From assembly GCA_041940525.1 (NCBI GenBank), contig JBGTSB010000001.1, positions 117,100 to 181,099 on the forward strand: a stretch of DNA of 64,000 nucleotides, written 5' to 3'. Under the pieces are notes generated by a model. It saw nothing but the letters and a program-made list of their open reading frames with translations, was not told the DNA's origin and did not search any database. Position numbers and translations under genes: made by a program. The DNA is from JAKAXS01 sp041940525 (GTDB taxonomy: Bacteria > Pseudomonadota > Alphaproteobacteria > Rhizobiales > Hyphomicrobiaceae). Below, piece by piece: positions 55,135-63,459 of this stretch. Each line of letters begins with the position of its first letter. Positions within the stretch are counted from its first letter, which is position 1.

Positions 55135-56262
55135 TTACCCTATCGCCCAGGGCATGGGGTCGATAGGGGCGCAGGTCGTCTTCATTATTTGAGCGCCAGC
55201 CGTTGCGCCTGCGTCCTGGATGGCCAAGGTAACCTCGTTGAGATGAAGGGCAAAGTCGGCGTCCAGACGGGGCTTGCGATTTTCGGAGATGGCATTGAGC
55301 AGCTCCATCGGGCCGAGGGCAAAGTTCATTGTGGCCGCGCCGCGCCGGCTAGTCTTCTTATGCGTGCTTCCGCCCAGCTTGATGCGTTTGGCGAAGGGAT
55401 TATTGAAGAGCTTGCGGCGGATCGTATGGCGCGTGCGCAGCTTCACCGGCGCGCTGTTGTTCCAGCACTCGTCAACTTCCAACACGCCTTTCTCGCCGAT
55501 GATGCGCAGTTCGTGATTGTGCGGCGCGACGATAGAACACGTGAGCCTTGCCACGACGTTATTTTCAAAGAAGAGCGTCGCGCAGGAAAAGTCTGGCGCC
55601 GTCGGCAGGCCACCTTCCAGCTTGTCCGCTATGAGATTGGCGGACGCGGAGACGACGGTTTTGACCGGGCCGAACATCGCGATGAACCATGTGAGGTAGT
55701 AGCCGGCATGTTCCAAAGTGCAGCCGACTTCGAACTCGTCCTTGTAGGGCCAGGGCGCGCCAGACTCGCTCATCCATTTATCGTATGGCGCTTGCGGAAC
55801 ATAGTCATCGTCCAGTTCGGCGTAGACCAGATGTGGTTTGCCAATTTGGCCTTCGCGCACGGCTTTCCAAACGGTCTGTGCGGATTCGCTCAGGACGCTG
55901 CACGGTGCTGATGCCAAGAGGAGATTTTTCTCCTTTGCAAGGGCATGCAGAGCGTGCGCATCGCTCATCTTCATGGCCAGCGGCTTTTCCGAGTAGACGT
56001 GCTTGCCCGCCTCCAAGCAACGGGCGCTAACCTCGTAGTGCGATCCGGGATTGGTCAGGTTCAAAACCACAGTGATGGTCTCATCGGCGAGGATGTCCTC
56101 CAGGCTCGGCGCCGCCGGCACGTCCCAAAAGCCCGCGAAGGCCGCCAGCCGCGCTGAATCTTTATCAAAGACCTTGGCGATCCTGACGTCCGGGAACGTC
56201 TCGAAGGATCGCATGTAAAGATCGGCCACGTAGCCCGTGCCAACGATCGCAATGCTGAACAT
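55135..56262 (-). CDS. Gfo/Idh/MocA family oxidoreductase
   Basis: NAD(P)-dependent sugar or polyol dehydrogenase of 375 aa. N-terminal Rossmann fold SIAIVGTGYVADLYMRSFETFPDVRIAKVFD; the Lys of the catalytic EKP motif is in AGKHVYSEKPLAMKMSDAHAL. The C-terminal sheet domain has GCTLEHAGYYLTWFIAMFGPVKTV with the usual His. The substrate is unknown. It stands between a signalling gene and a small membrane protein and may relate to surface-sugar synthesis, but nothing in the sequence proves it. Confidence 0.88.
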   Translation of the reverse strand: MFSIAIVGTGYVADLYMRSFETFPDVRIAKVFDKDSARLAAFAGFWDVPAAPSLEDILADETITVVLNLTNPGSHYEVSARCLEAGKHVYSEKPLAMKMSDAHALHALAKEKNLLLASAPCSVLSESAQTVWKAVREGQIGKPHLVYAELDDDYVPQAPYDKWMSESGAPWPYKDEFEVGCTLEHAGYYLTWFIAMFGPVKTVVSASANLIADKLEGGLPTAPDFSCATLFFENNVVARLTCSIVAPHNHELRIIGEKGVLEVDECWNNSAPVKLRTRHTIRRKLFNNPFAKRIKLGGSTHKKTSRRGAATMNFALGPMELLNAISENRKPRLDADFALHLNEVTLAIQDAGATAGAQIMKTTCAPIDPMPWAIG

Positions 56263-56445
56263 GTATTTTCCCCGACTGGATGCCGCCGTTCACGCCCGGC
56301 TCTGTTTATGCGAGCCCGTTGGCTGGAACAACCCGATATCAATCCGATACGTTAAAGGCAGTGTGGAGTGGTTTTGTTTGCAAAACTCTGGCCGTGTTGC
56401 TTTACTTTTCTTAGTGTCGAGGAACCGATATGTGCTGAGGTCTCC

Positions 56446-56862
56446 ATGCGCATTGCCGGGTCAATATTCGGATGGCTTGCCCAATTTCTGGGCTACACCG
56501 TTGGCGCGCTTGGCTCGGTCATATTTCTGTTCCCGGCCCTGAACACGCTCTTTCATCCGGCTTCTACGTGGCCACAACGTTTGGCGCTGGTGGCTCTCAC
56601 CGCACTGCTCGGATTTGTCGCCTACACGCGGCTCAGCTTCTGGCGGCGGCCCTATCAGACTTCAGGCATCATTCTGCTTGCAGCGGTACCAATCGTTCTT
56701 CTCGGCGCGATAGGTAGCGTCAGTAAAGCCGTGACAAGCACCGGCGGCTGGAATGACCTCGTCTTTCAGGCCATTGCGGTTGTTGGCGGCGCCGCTGCAG
56801 TGGTGTGCGGCCTGTTCGGTTTGTTGTCAGGAGCGCTGCTGCGCGAGCGCAAAACGAACTAA
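56446..56862 (+). CDS. Small membrane protein, unknown
   Basis: About 138 aa from the ATG at 56446, where TGAGG precedes; an in-frame opening at 56368 is unlikely because its residues look non-coding. Four hydrophobic segments (about residues 5-30, 42-58, 70-90 and 108-130) with short loops and a basic end (RERKTN). I do not recognise the family. It converges on the His-rich gene. Confidence 0.6.
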   Translation: MRIAGSIFGWLAQFLGYTVGALGSVIFLFPALNTLFHPASTWPQRLALVALTALLGFVAYTRLSFWRRPYQTSGIILLAAVPIVLLGAIGSVSKAVTSTGGWNDLVFQAIAVVGGAAAVVCGLFGLLSGALLRERKTN

Positions 56863-56872
56863 GCTCGCTTGC

Positions 56873-56890
56873 AGGAGGCCCAAGCCTCCT
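56873..56890. terminator. Hairpin between convergent small genes
   Basis: AGGAGGC (56873-56879) and GCCTCCT (56884-56890) pair perfectly around CCAA, about 10 bases after the membrane-protein stop and 45 bases from the opposing stop. No T-tract. Confidence 0.45.
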
Positions 56891-56934
56891 ACGGGTATCG
56901 CGGGCTTCTTCTGGGTTATACCAGTTCTCGCCGC

Positions 56935-57297
56935 CTAATCTTGCTTCACGGTTTCTAGCGGCCCGTGATCGTCGCAGTGATCACCATGGGGGTGATGGAG
57001 ATGGCCGTCGACAAGATAGTCGACATGGTCTCCGTGCGGCACGGCTTCGTGCCCGCAGCCCGGCCCGTGTACATGATCCGGCTCGTGGCCAGAACAGCGA
57101 TGTTCGGGCGTGCATCCATCCGGATTTTTCTCCGAGACTTCGATGACGTGTTCGTCAACGTGATCGCCATGCATGTGATGCAAGTGGCCGTCATGCAAAT
57201 AATCGACATGGCCATCATGCTTGACGGCTGTGTGACCGCAGCCGGGTCCATGCTGATGTGGATGGTTTTCGTGATGTGGCAGGCTGCATTTTGACAT
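56935..57297 (-). CDS. Histidine-rich tandem-repeat protein (probable metal binder)
   Basis: Short protein of about 120 aa from MSKCSLPHHENH (57297). It has two related copies of a block of about 30 residues: HGPGCGHTAVKHDGHVDYL-DGHLHHMHGDH and HGPGCGHEAVPHGDHVDYL-DGHLHHPHGDH, joined by an acidic Cys-containing spacer (DGCTPEHRCSGHEPDHV). Roughly a third of its residues are His, with spaced Cys and Asp, as in zinc, nickel or copper buffers. No signal peptide is seen, so it is probably cytosolic. No metal transporter or regulator adjoins it. The metal is unknown. Confidence 0.75.
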   Translation of the reverse strand: MSKCSLPHHENHPHQHGPGCGHTAVKHDGHVDYLHDGHLHHMHGDHVDEHVIEVSEKNPDGCTPEHRCSGHEPDHVHGPGCGHEAVPHGDHVDYLVDGHLHHPHGDHCDDHGPLETVKQD

Positions 57298-57427
57298 TCT
57301 TGGCCCCCTCATCAAACGTGTACCGACAGACGGTATCATATGGTCTTGTTCAAGCCAAATTGCTTGATTGCCTCCAGAACTTTCAGGCTGCCGGGGCAAG
57401 TCGAGTTGGCGTGTTGTTCACAGCGCG

Positions 57428-59188
57428 CTACGACTGCAACTGTGCACAATCGATGACGGTGACGGAATGCTCAATGAAGAGCGGCTTCTTCGCCTCGAAC
57501 TCCTCGACTACTTTGCACCGCCGTTTGGCATCGTTCACAAACCTGCGCATGATCTTGTTTCGCATCTGGAAGCTGGCAAAGACGAAAAGGTCAAATTGTT
57601 GAGCGATCCAATAGTCCAGCGACCATTCTTCTTTTTGAAGAGGCCAAGCGTGAGCTTTGACGACACCCTCGAGTGATTCATCGGTTGCGTTTTCCAATCC
57701 GTGCATGACACTCGGTCCTTGGACATAGTTGACTGCTTCTGGAGCCGAGCTCTTGATGACATTCTCATCGGAGAGAGGAGGCAATTCCACCTTGTACTTT
57801 TCCGCGAGCCTCTCGGCCCGTTTGATCTCAATCTGTTGGGCCGTCCTGGTTTGTGGCAAGTCAAGTTCCGACCAGGTGACGATGTTCCGATTAGAGTAAG
57901 ACCGTCCAACCAGTTCGGAGACTTCAGCCTTAACTGGCTTAGCCAGTGCTTGATTCAGAACCACGCCATCACCCACGGCTGACCACGCGATGAGTGCGGC
58001 AAGGCCACCAAGGCCGGCTAGCTTCAGTGATCCTTCGCCAAAATCGATCAGGATGACGACGGTTAAGGCGGCAAACAACGCCATGCCAGTAAAGACCGGA
58101 AGCCATAGACCCGGCGGTTGCCGGCCGCCAGCAAGGTAGATGATCACAATCGTCGCGAAGAGCAGCGAGGCCCACATTGCCAGAAGATGGATCGCCTGCT
58201 GTTGCTGGATCTTCACTATCCCTGATAGAAGCAACGGCGGGAAAGCAAAGTACAGCAACACGCCAAGTGGCGTTATCCCGTTGCCAATATCGCTGACCAA
58301 TGACAACCAGGTTGAAACACCCAATAGAGTTGATCCCTGCTCGCGTATGGACATCTCTGATTGGATTGCTTGGTAAGCGAGGAAGTCATTCAGGTCCAAG
58401 ACAATGCCGATGTTGAAGGCAACCCAGCTCGCGGCAAAAGTGGCACTGGAGATGGCCAGTGATCTCACTAATTCTGGGCGTTCGTAGTGTTTGGCCAGCC
58501 AGTAAATGTGCCATGTGGCCAGCGGCAAGGCTACGAAGATGTAGGAGTGCTTGAAGCTGAACGCGAGAGAAACGGCCAGCCCCAGAAGCACTGCCATAAT
58601 GTCACGGTATCCGGAGCGATAGGTCAGCAGCATGACATAAAAGACAGCCACCACCATCGTTGCCAGTGGAACGTCGCTCTTCGCTGTGTGCGAGAGCAGG
58701 ACATTGACTGGTATCAACGCTGCGACAATGCCTGCTCCAATTGCCGGCCACCGCCGCACGCCAACTTCTCGGCCAATCAGATAAAAGAGCGGTGCTACTG
58801 CGGCGCCCAGACAGGCGGTGATGAACCGCGCTGTCAGATAGAAAGCAGTCGGATCGGTAAAGTACTGGTGGCGAAATTCGGCGGTATCGTTCCAAAGCGG
58901 TATCAGCCGGCCAACTGCGTACAATGCCCCGAACCCCAACCCCATGATGTAATTGAACAGCGGCGGATAGAAATGCTGGTCTGGAGCGAGCTGTCCGGTC
59001 AGGACTTTGGCGGCTTCGTTGACACGCTCGTCGCCGTTCCAAAAACCGTAGTTGATACCAATGACACGAAGAATGAGGGCCACAAGAAACAGTGCAACGC
59101 AAATCTGCACTCTTCCCAGGCTCGCGATGTAGGCGGAAATAGCTCCCAGCTGAGCCCGGCCGACCGCTCGGGCGTCCCATAGATTCAT
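57428..59188 (-). CDS. GT-C (family 39/ArnT-like) membrane glycosyltransferase, paralogue 2
   Basis: Polytopic transferase of 586 aa, alike throughout to the gene at 2373-4139. The first loop carries the acidic pair in FWNGDERVNE and FYPPLFNYIMG; further shared blocks are SHTAKSDVPLATM and AFSFKHSY. It follows the small transporter gene by three bases and ends a three-gene operon with the HAD-UbiA gene. In that setting its donor is most likely a polyprenyl-phosphate sugar made by UbiA and flipped by the small transporter. The acceptor is unknown. Confidence 0.85.
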   Translation of the reverse strand: MNLWDARAVGRAQLGAISAYIASLGRVQICVALFLVALILRVIGINYGFWNGDERVNEAAKVLTGQLAPDQHFYPPLFNYIMGLGFGALYAVGRLIPLWNDTAEFRHQYFTDPTAFYLTARFITACLGAAVAPLFYLIGREVGVRRWPAIGAGIVAALIPVNVLLSHTAKSDVPLATMVVAVFYVMLLTYRSGYRDIMAVLLGLAVSLAFSFKHSYIFVALPLATWHIYWLAKHYERPELVRSLAISSATFAASWVAFNIGIVLDLNDFLAYQAIQSEMSIREQGSTLLGVSTWLSLVSDIGNGITPLGVLLYFAFPPLLLSGIVKIQQQQAIHLLAMWASLLFATIVIIYLAGGRQPPGLWLPVFTGMALFAALTVVILIDFGEGSLKLAGLGGLAALIAWSAVGDGVVLNQALAKPVKAEVSELVGRSYSNRNIVTWSELDLPQTRTAQQIEIKRAERLAEKYKVELPPLSDENVIKSSAPEAVNYVQGPSVMHGLENATDESLEGVVKAHAWPLQKEEWSLDYWIAQQFDLFVFASFQMRNKIMRRFVNDAKRRCKVVEEFEAKKPLFIEHSVTVIDCAQLQS

Positions 59189-59191
59189 ATG

Positions 59192-59554
59192 CTATCTCGC
59201 CAGAATGATGAGACCTAGAATGATGATGAATGAACCGGCGATCCGCGTCGCGGTGATCGACTCTCCCAGCACGAAGGCGCTTAGGAGCAAGACCAATATA
59301 AAGCTCAGGCTAACGAACGGATAGGCTAAGGACAGGTCGGTATTGCGCAACACGAATAGCCACACTCCAACGCTACCGACATAGAGCGCCAATCCAATAA
59401 TGACGAACGGCGAGAATACCAGCGCGAAGACCTGATGAATTAAGCCCATCGCAGGCTTGAGGTCGACTTGGCCGACGCCATACTTCAACGCGACCTGGGC
59501 CAGAGAGGTCATGGTCACCGCGATCAGTATCTGGCCAATACTGGAAAGCGTCAT
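59192..59554 (-). CDS. Small EamA/SMR-type transporter (ArnE-like)
   Basis: Protein of 120 aa with four membrane segments; start at the ATG at 59554, which overlaps the UbiA stop by 4 bases (ATGA). It reads MTLSSIGQILIAVTMTSLAQ, FVIIGLALYVGSVGVWLFVL, LSLAYPFVSLSFILVLLLSAF and ITATRIAGSFIIILGLIILAR, the ArnE/ArnF-like half-EamA pattern. ArnE/F flip undecaprenyl-phosphate-aminoarabinose, so a polyprenyl-phosphate sugar flippase role is inferred from both fold and operon. Confidence 0.85.
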   Translation of the reverse strand: MTLSSIGQILIAVTMTSLAQVALKYGVGQVDLKPAMGLIHQVFALVFSPFVIIGLALYVGSVGVWLFVLRNTDLSLAYPFVSLSFILVLLLSAFVLGESITATRIAGSFIIILGLIILAR

Positions 59555-61032
59555 ACCAGGTACTCCTGAACGTTTACGTACTTGGCCGCTACCACGATGG
59601 CGCCAGTTATTGCCGCCGTCAGCAAGCTCACCCGATCCTTGATCGCGAACACGACGGGATCGTCGTGAATTTTTCCGCGCTTTGCCCACAACCAGCTTCG
59701 ATAGATCCAGAACAGAAACACAGGGCAGATTAGCCACAGCAAGTTGGGCGACGCGTAGGTTGTTCTAACGAATTCGCTGTTCAGGTAGAGCGACAATGTC
59801 AGAACCGACAGGCCACCGTTCACGAGGCCTGTCGCCGCGATGATGTAGATCTCGTCGCTTGAATAGTTCCGGCCTTTCAGGCGGCCATCCTTGGCTTTGT
59901 CCAGTTCGATGTATCGCTTCAGGTAGGCTAGGCTGAGGAAGAAAAATAGAGAAAAGTTGAGGAGCCAAGGGGACAAAGCGACGTTGATGGCTGCCGCACC
60001 ACCGATCAAACGCAATGTGTACAGGCCAGTCAACGCAACAACGTCGATGGTGGAGTAGTGCTTCAGGACTAGCGAGTAAGCCGTCGTCGCCACAACATAG
60101 GTCAGCAGGACCAGAGTGAATGCCAAAGGCATCACTGAAACGCTGACAACGATACTCGTGCTAAACAGAACAATTGCAGCAAGCACGCCATGAACAGGCT
60201 GTAGTGTACCGCTGGCCAACGGGCGCTTTTTCTTCCGCGGGTGGACACGATCGGCTTCGATGTCCATCAAGTCGTTGACGAGGTAGACGGCTGAGGCACA
60301 CCCGGAGAAAAGTAAGAAGGCGAGCAACGCTGTCAATACCAGGTCCATCGACCCATATTGATGTGAAAACAGAAGCGGCACAAAGACCAGCAGCGATTTG
60401 GCCGATTGGTGGGGGCGCATGGCCTTGAGAAGGGCCCGGAACAGGCTTGGCTTGTCGTTTATGACCAACGAGGCGCGGCCAGCCTCTTGCGCTGGCTTAA
60501 CGGCCGCGCCAGGTGCATTGATGAAACCGCATCGCTCGGCCGCTTCCCATATTGGATAGTCGGCGGTGCTGTCTCCGATATACTCAAATGGACCGTTGTC
60601 GGTTTGCGCTTGGATGGCCTTCAACTTGGCTTCGCCAGTCAAATTACGCCCCGGCGACGATGCGATTATTCCGTCAAATAATCCAAGATGACTGGCGATT
60701 TGTTCCGCGATGATCGTGTCCGCCGATGTCGCCAGGTAGATTGGCCTACCAGCCTCCCTAGCTTCACGAATATAGGCGAGCACAGACTCATTGTACGGAA
60801 GTGTCGTGACATCGAACGCTTCCGTTTCGGCAAGGAACCGCTTGGTTTGCGATATCCCTGTCATCAAGGCACCGGCAACCGCAACAATGTTTTGCGGCTT
60901 CTTCAGTGCCATTATCAGCTGCTCCTGGGCGGCGTCTGCACGCATCAGACTGCCATCCAAGTCCACGAAGAGTGGAAGCGTTGTTTCGCTTTGAGGCGCT
61001 TGCATTGTCTCTAATTCAGACACGTGGCTCAC
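59551..61032 (-). CDS. HAD phosphatase - UbiA prenyltransferase fusion (DPPR synthase-like)
   Basis: Bifunctional membrane protein of 493 aa. Residues 20-190 are a HAD domain with the acidic motif FVDLDGSL (D24, D26) and the metal-binding GDSTADY (153-159). Residues 200-493 are a UbiA-type prenyltransferase with RPHQSAKSLLVFVPLLF, NDLMDIEADRVHPRKKKRPLASG (N253, D254, D257, D261) and about eight membrane helices. The RP-Q-K-LLVF-P pattern is that of decaprenyl-phosphate phosphoribosyltransferase (5-phosphoribosyl-diphosphate to polyprenyl-phosphate), and the HAD domain could remove the 5-phosphate afterwards. The product would be a polyprenyl-phospho-ribose. It heads the three-gene operon. The biochemical reading is from family knowledge. 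Confidence 0.85.
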   Translation of the reverse strand: MSHVSELETMQAPQSETTLPLFVDLDGSLMRADAAQEQLIMALKKPQNIVAVAGALMTGISQTKRFLAETEAFDVTTLPYNESVLAYIREAREAGRPIYLATSADTIIAEQIASHLGLFDGIIASSPGRNLTGEAKLKAIQAQTDNGPFEYIGDSTADYPIWEAAERCGFINAPGAAVKPAQEAGRASLVINDKPSLFRALLKAMRPHQSAKSLLVFVPLLFSHQYGSMDLVLTALLAFLLFSGCASAVYLVNDLMDIEADRVHPRKKKRPLASGTLQPVHGVLAAIVLFSTSIVVSVSVMPLAFTLVLLTYVVATTAYSLVLKHYSTIDVVALTGLYTLRLIGGAAAINVALSPWLLNFSLFFFLSLAYLKRYIELDKAKDGRLKGRNYSSDEIYIIAATGLVNGGLSVLTLSLYLNSEFVRTTYASPNLLWLICPVFLFWIYRSWLWAKRGKIHDDPVVFAIKDRVSLLTAAITGAIVVAAKYVNVQEYLV

Positions 61033-61368
61033 CCTCCCGCCGGGCAGCAGTTCCTAAAACTGATCGCGGAGCGGCAAAATCATTGGTTTTTCGCACGGCT
61101 GTGTCCGCCAGTTAACAGAATCCAATAGCTAACAAGTCTCGCTAAAGGAGACTGCAAGGCCCGTGCCGATGCTTTAGCCCGAATATATTAACTTTTTGCG
61201 AGACGTGTTTCGCAGTCCCCGACCTACCGCCGCCATTGATGCAGCATCATGTTGCAGAACCATGTAAGCCCGCGACGGCTGCTATTTGTTCTCAACCGTG
61301 CGCTTGCTTGAGAAACCAGAATGACCTGTGGAGGTGGCTGCTGTGCCGATATTGTGTGGCCAAGGGCA

Positions 61369-61539
61369 AGCTACTTTTCGGCTCGCCCGTCTGATAAGTT
61401 CCTCTTACTGCTCACGCTGATCCTAACTGTTGTCGCAGACCTGACGGTTGCAATCGGAGTCGGGGTAGCATTTGGTCTTGCTAGCCGCTTACGCCGTCGT
61501 GACGTGCCACCAGCCGATTGGTCGCCGCCAGAGCGCTAA
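61369..61539 (+). pseudogene. SulP anion transporter C-terminal remnant
   Basis: A short frame encodes SDKFLLLLTLILTVVADLTVAI followed by GVGVAFGLASRLRRRDVPPADWSPPER. The LTV-DLTVAI-VGV block is the last membrane segment of SulP family anion transporters. No upstream SulP helices, no STAS domain and no plausible start are present; the ATG at 61321 opens into unrelated sequence. It is therefore a 3' remnant of a deleted gene. Confidence 0.7.
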
Positions 61540-61573
61540 AGCGAACTCAGCACCAAATTGTGTAGGATAAAAT

Positions 61574-61658
61574 TGGTGTGGCCAAGAGGACTTGAACCTC
61601 CACGGGTCTCCCCACTACCACCTCAAGGTAGCGCGTCTACCATTTCCGCCATGGCCAC
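61574..61658 (-). tRNA. tRNA-Leu (anticodon GAG)
   Basis: Read on the minus strand: acceptor GTGGCCA pairs with TGGCCAC, then discriminator A and an encoded CCA. The D-arm region GGCGGAAATGGTAGACGCG is typical of Leu. The anticodon stem is CTACC/GGTAG with loop TTGAGGT, giving anticodon GAG. A long variable arm (TGGGGAGACCCG) confirms class II, and the T-loop is GGTTCAAGTCC. Total 85 bases with CCA. Confidence 0.97.
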
Positions 61659-61861
61659 AACCGCAGCGTTGGCTTGGCAGTGGTCCAACGCGCTTTAGGA
61701 GGAGCAATCGCCTCCAAGGGACGTCCGACTATCAGAGGATCGCGGCGCTTGCAAGTGCTCGCTATATATATGTAACAGGTTGAGGCTTTGCGGGATCGAT
61801 TGCAGGCTACAACGGCTGAGATTTACTCGATTTTTTACTGACGAGGGGCCGGTTTTCTCCG

Positions 61862-62566
61862 ATGCCATCCACACCTGAGACCGCCATCGCCTGGACCCGG
61901 AGCCTAGGGCTCGTCGGGTACGACAATGCCGTTAGCGTGATGGAGCAACGGGCGCAGGCCATAGCGGAGGAGCGTGCCTGCGAAGGTGTTTGGCTGCTGG
62001 AGCATCCGCCGATTTATACCGCCGGCACGAGCGCCAAGGCGCAGGATCTCATTCAACCGGTCAGTCTGCCGGTATTCGAGACGGGACGCGGCGGCCAATA
62101 CACCTACCATGGTCCGGGCCAGCGCGTAGCCTATGTGATGCTCAACGTGCGATCGCGATTTGGCAACGACGTGCGCGGATTCGTGAAGGGGCTGGAGCGC
62201 TGGATTATCGACGCGCTGGCCTCGCTCGGCGTGAAAGGCCGCACGATTGATGGGCGCATCGGCGTTTGGATTGATGTCCCAGGCCAGCAAGAGGCCAAAG
62301 TCGCGGCGTTGGGTATTCGCGTTCGCCGCGGCGTCAGTTTTCACGGCATTAGCCTGAACATTGACCCCGACATGAGCGATTACGCCGGAATAGTCCCGTG
62401 CGGGATATCCGACCGCAGCGTGACATCGCTAGCGGCGCTCGGGATATCGGCCAGTATGAATGATGTCGACCGCGCGTTACGCAATGCGTTCGAGCATCGC
62501 TTCGGTCTGACGTTTAACGCACCCGACATGCGCAGCGACATTTCCATCATCCGCCGCGAACCATAG
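61862..62566 (+). CDS. lipB: Lipoyl(octanoyl) transferase
   Basis: Transfers octanoyl from octanoyl-ACP to lipoyl domains, the first step of lipoate synthesis. 234 aa with RGGQYTYHGPGQ, the catalytic Lys in KVAALGIRVRRGVSFHG and the Cys in GIVPCGI. It stands alone between the tRNA and a strong hairpin. Confidence 0.96.
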   Translation: MPSTPETAIAWTRSLGLVGYDNAVSVMEQRAQAIAEERACEGVWLLEHPPIYTAGTSAKAQDLIQPVSLPVFETGRGGQYTYHGPGQRVAYVMLNVRSRFGNDVRGFVKGLERWIIDALASLGVKGRTIDGRIGVWIDVPGQQEAKVAALGIRVRRGVSFHGISLNIDPDMSDYAGIVPCGISDRSVTSLAALGISASMNDVDRALRNAFEHRFGLTFNAPDMRSDISIIRREP

Positions 62567-62582
62567 CGGTCTCATAACAAGA

Positions 62583-62614
62583 CACCCGGCCTGACAGAGG
62601 CGTCAGGCCGGGTG
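62583..62614. terminator. Strong hairpin between convergent lipB and small gene
   Basis: CACCCGGCCTGAC at 62583-62595 and GTCAGGCCGGGTG at 62602-62614 form a perfect 13-bp stem around AGAGGC, 16 bases after the lipB stop and 41 bases before the opposing gene's stop. It is the clearest terminator-like structure in the window, likely bidirectional. Confidence 0.8.
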
Positions 62615-62655
62615 CTGTATCCTTGCAGGACTTTAGAGGGTAAGTCCGCGGCGGG

Positions 62656-62988
62656 TTACCGAGGCTTCTTTCTGGCATCTGAGGGTGATGCCGATGCCTC
62701 GCCCGCATCTTCGAGCCATACTTCGCCATCTTCGATGGAGATGACATCCGAGCCCTGAAGCTCGTAGGGGTCATCGCGCACATCATTGTTCAAGCGAAGC
62801 AGACAGCCACTTTTACAAACGCCATCAAGCGTCTCTTCAGGCTTGATAACGTGGTTTTTTCTGGCTTCACCGACAATGACGGTCAGTTTTTGCGCCGTAT
62901 CTTCGCGGTTGGAAATTGATACCGCGGACGCAGTTGAAGCCATACATAGCAGTGCTGACACACCAGCCGGGATTACTTTTGAGAGCAT
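62656..62988 (-). CDS. Small exported protein, unknown
   Basis: About 110 aa from the ATG at 62988 (GGAG eight bases upstream; a GTG at 62997 is also in frame). A signal peptide ends near STASA-VSISNRE. The mature part has one Cys pair (VCKSGCLLRL) and an acidic middle (RDDPYELQGSDVISIEDGEVW), then a low-complexity tail. The pattern resembles small periplasmic proteins of rhizobial relatives, but I do not recognise a family. It follows the Lys-rich gene by 32 bases. Confidence 0.6.
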   Translation of the reverse strand: MLSKVIPAGVSALLCMASTASAVSISNREDTAQKLTVIVGEARKNHVIKPEETLDGVCKSGCLLRLNNDVRDDPYELQGSDVISIEDGEVWLEDAGEASASPSDARKKPR

Positions 62989-63020
62989 CACGGCCACTCC
63001 ATCAACGCGCAGACCGTCTC

Positions 63021-63287
63021 CTACTTCTTTCTGGCAGGAGCTTTGCGCTTTGCCTTGACCTTTTTGACCTTGGTCTTCGCCTTCGCTCTAGGCTTGGCTT
63101 TCGCCTTGGTCTTGGCTTTGGTCTTGGTCTTCTTCGCAGCAGTCCTCGGCTTCGCTTTGGTCTTGGCTTTGACTGACTTGCGGACTGCAGGCTTCTTCTT
63201 AGCCTTCGTTACAGTCTTTCTCTTAGCTGGTGCCTTCTTCGCCTTCTTGGCGGGCTTTTTGACCTTCGTCTTCGCCTTCGCCTTCAT
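63021..63287 (-). CDS. Lys/Ala-rich histone H1-like protein
   Basis: Short 88-aa protein built of KAK, KTK, KAKA and PAKK units; nearly every other residue is Lys or Arg, with Ala, Pro, Thr and Val filling. It ends KRKAPARKK. This matches the histone-H1-like KAK repeat family seen in several bacteria, thought to bind DNA or RNA non-specifically. Codons AAG and GCC/GCG dominate. There is no signal peptide. Low complexity makes homology uncertain beyond composition. Confidence 0.8.
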   Translation of the reverse strand: MKAKAKTKVKKPAKKAKKAPAKRKTVTKAKKKPAVRKSVKAKTKAKPRTAAKKTKTKAKTKAKAKPRAKAKTKVKKVKAKRKAPARKK

Positions 63288-63459
63288 CTATCTTAGTCCT
63301 TCAATTGTTGACCTGAGTGGTTCAAGGTCGCGCGATGAAAGTTCGCGCTAAGTTTATTTGCGTCGAATTCAACTTCACCTTCAAACGGAAATTTCCGGTG
63401 ACTGTTATCGGAAATTCCGATAGGTAGTTGTTGAGTTCGTTTTGTGATGCGTGGTGGCG

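Noticed and set aside
57428..61032. Complete arabinan-type (DprE1/DprE2) pathway
   Set aside because: No DprE1-like flavoenzyme or DprE2-like reductase is adjacent; only the ribose-lipid step is suggested.
63043..63351. Hydrophobic plus-strand frame of repeated Phe/Ala/Leu/Val
   Set aside because: It is the complement of the Lys/Ala-rich gene; AAG/GCC repeats read backwards give Leu/Phe/Gly/Ala and mimic a membrane protein.
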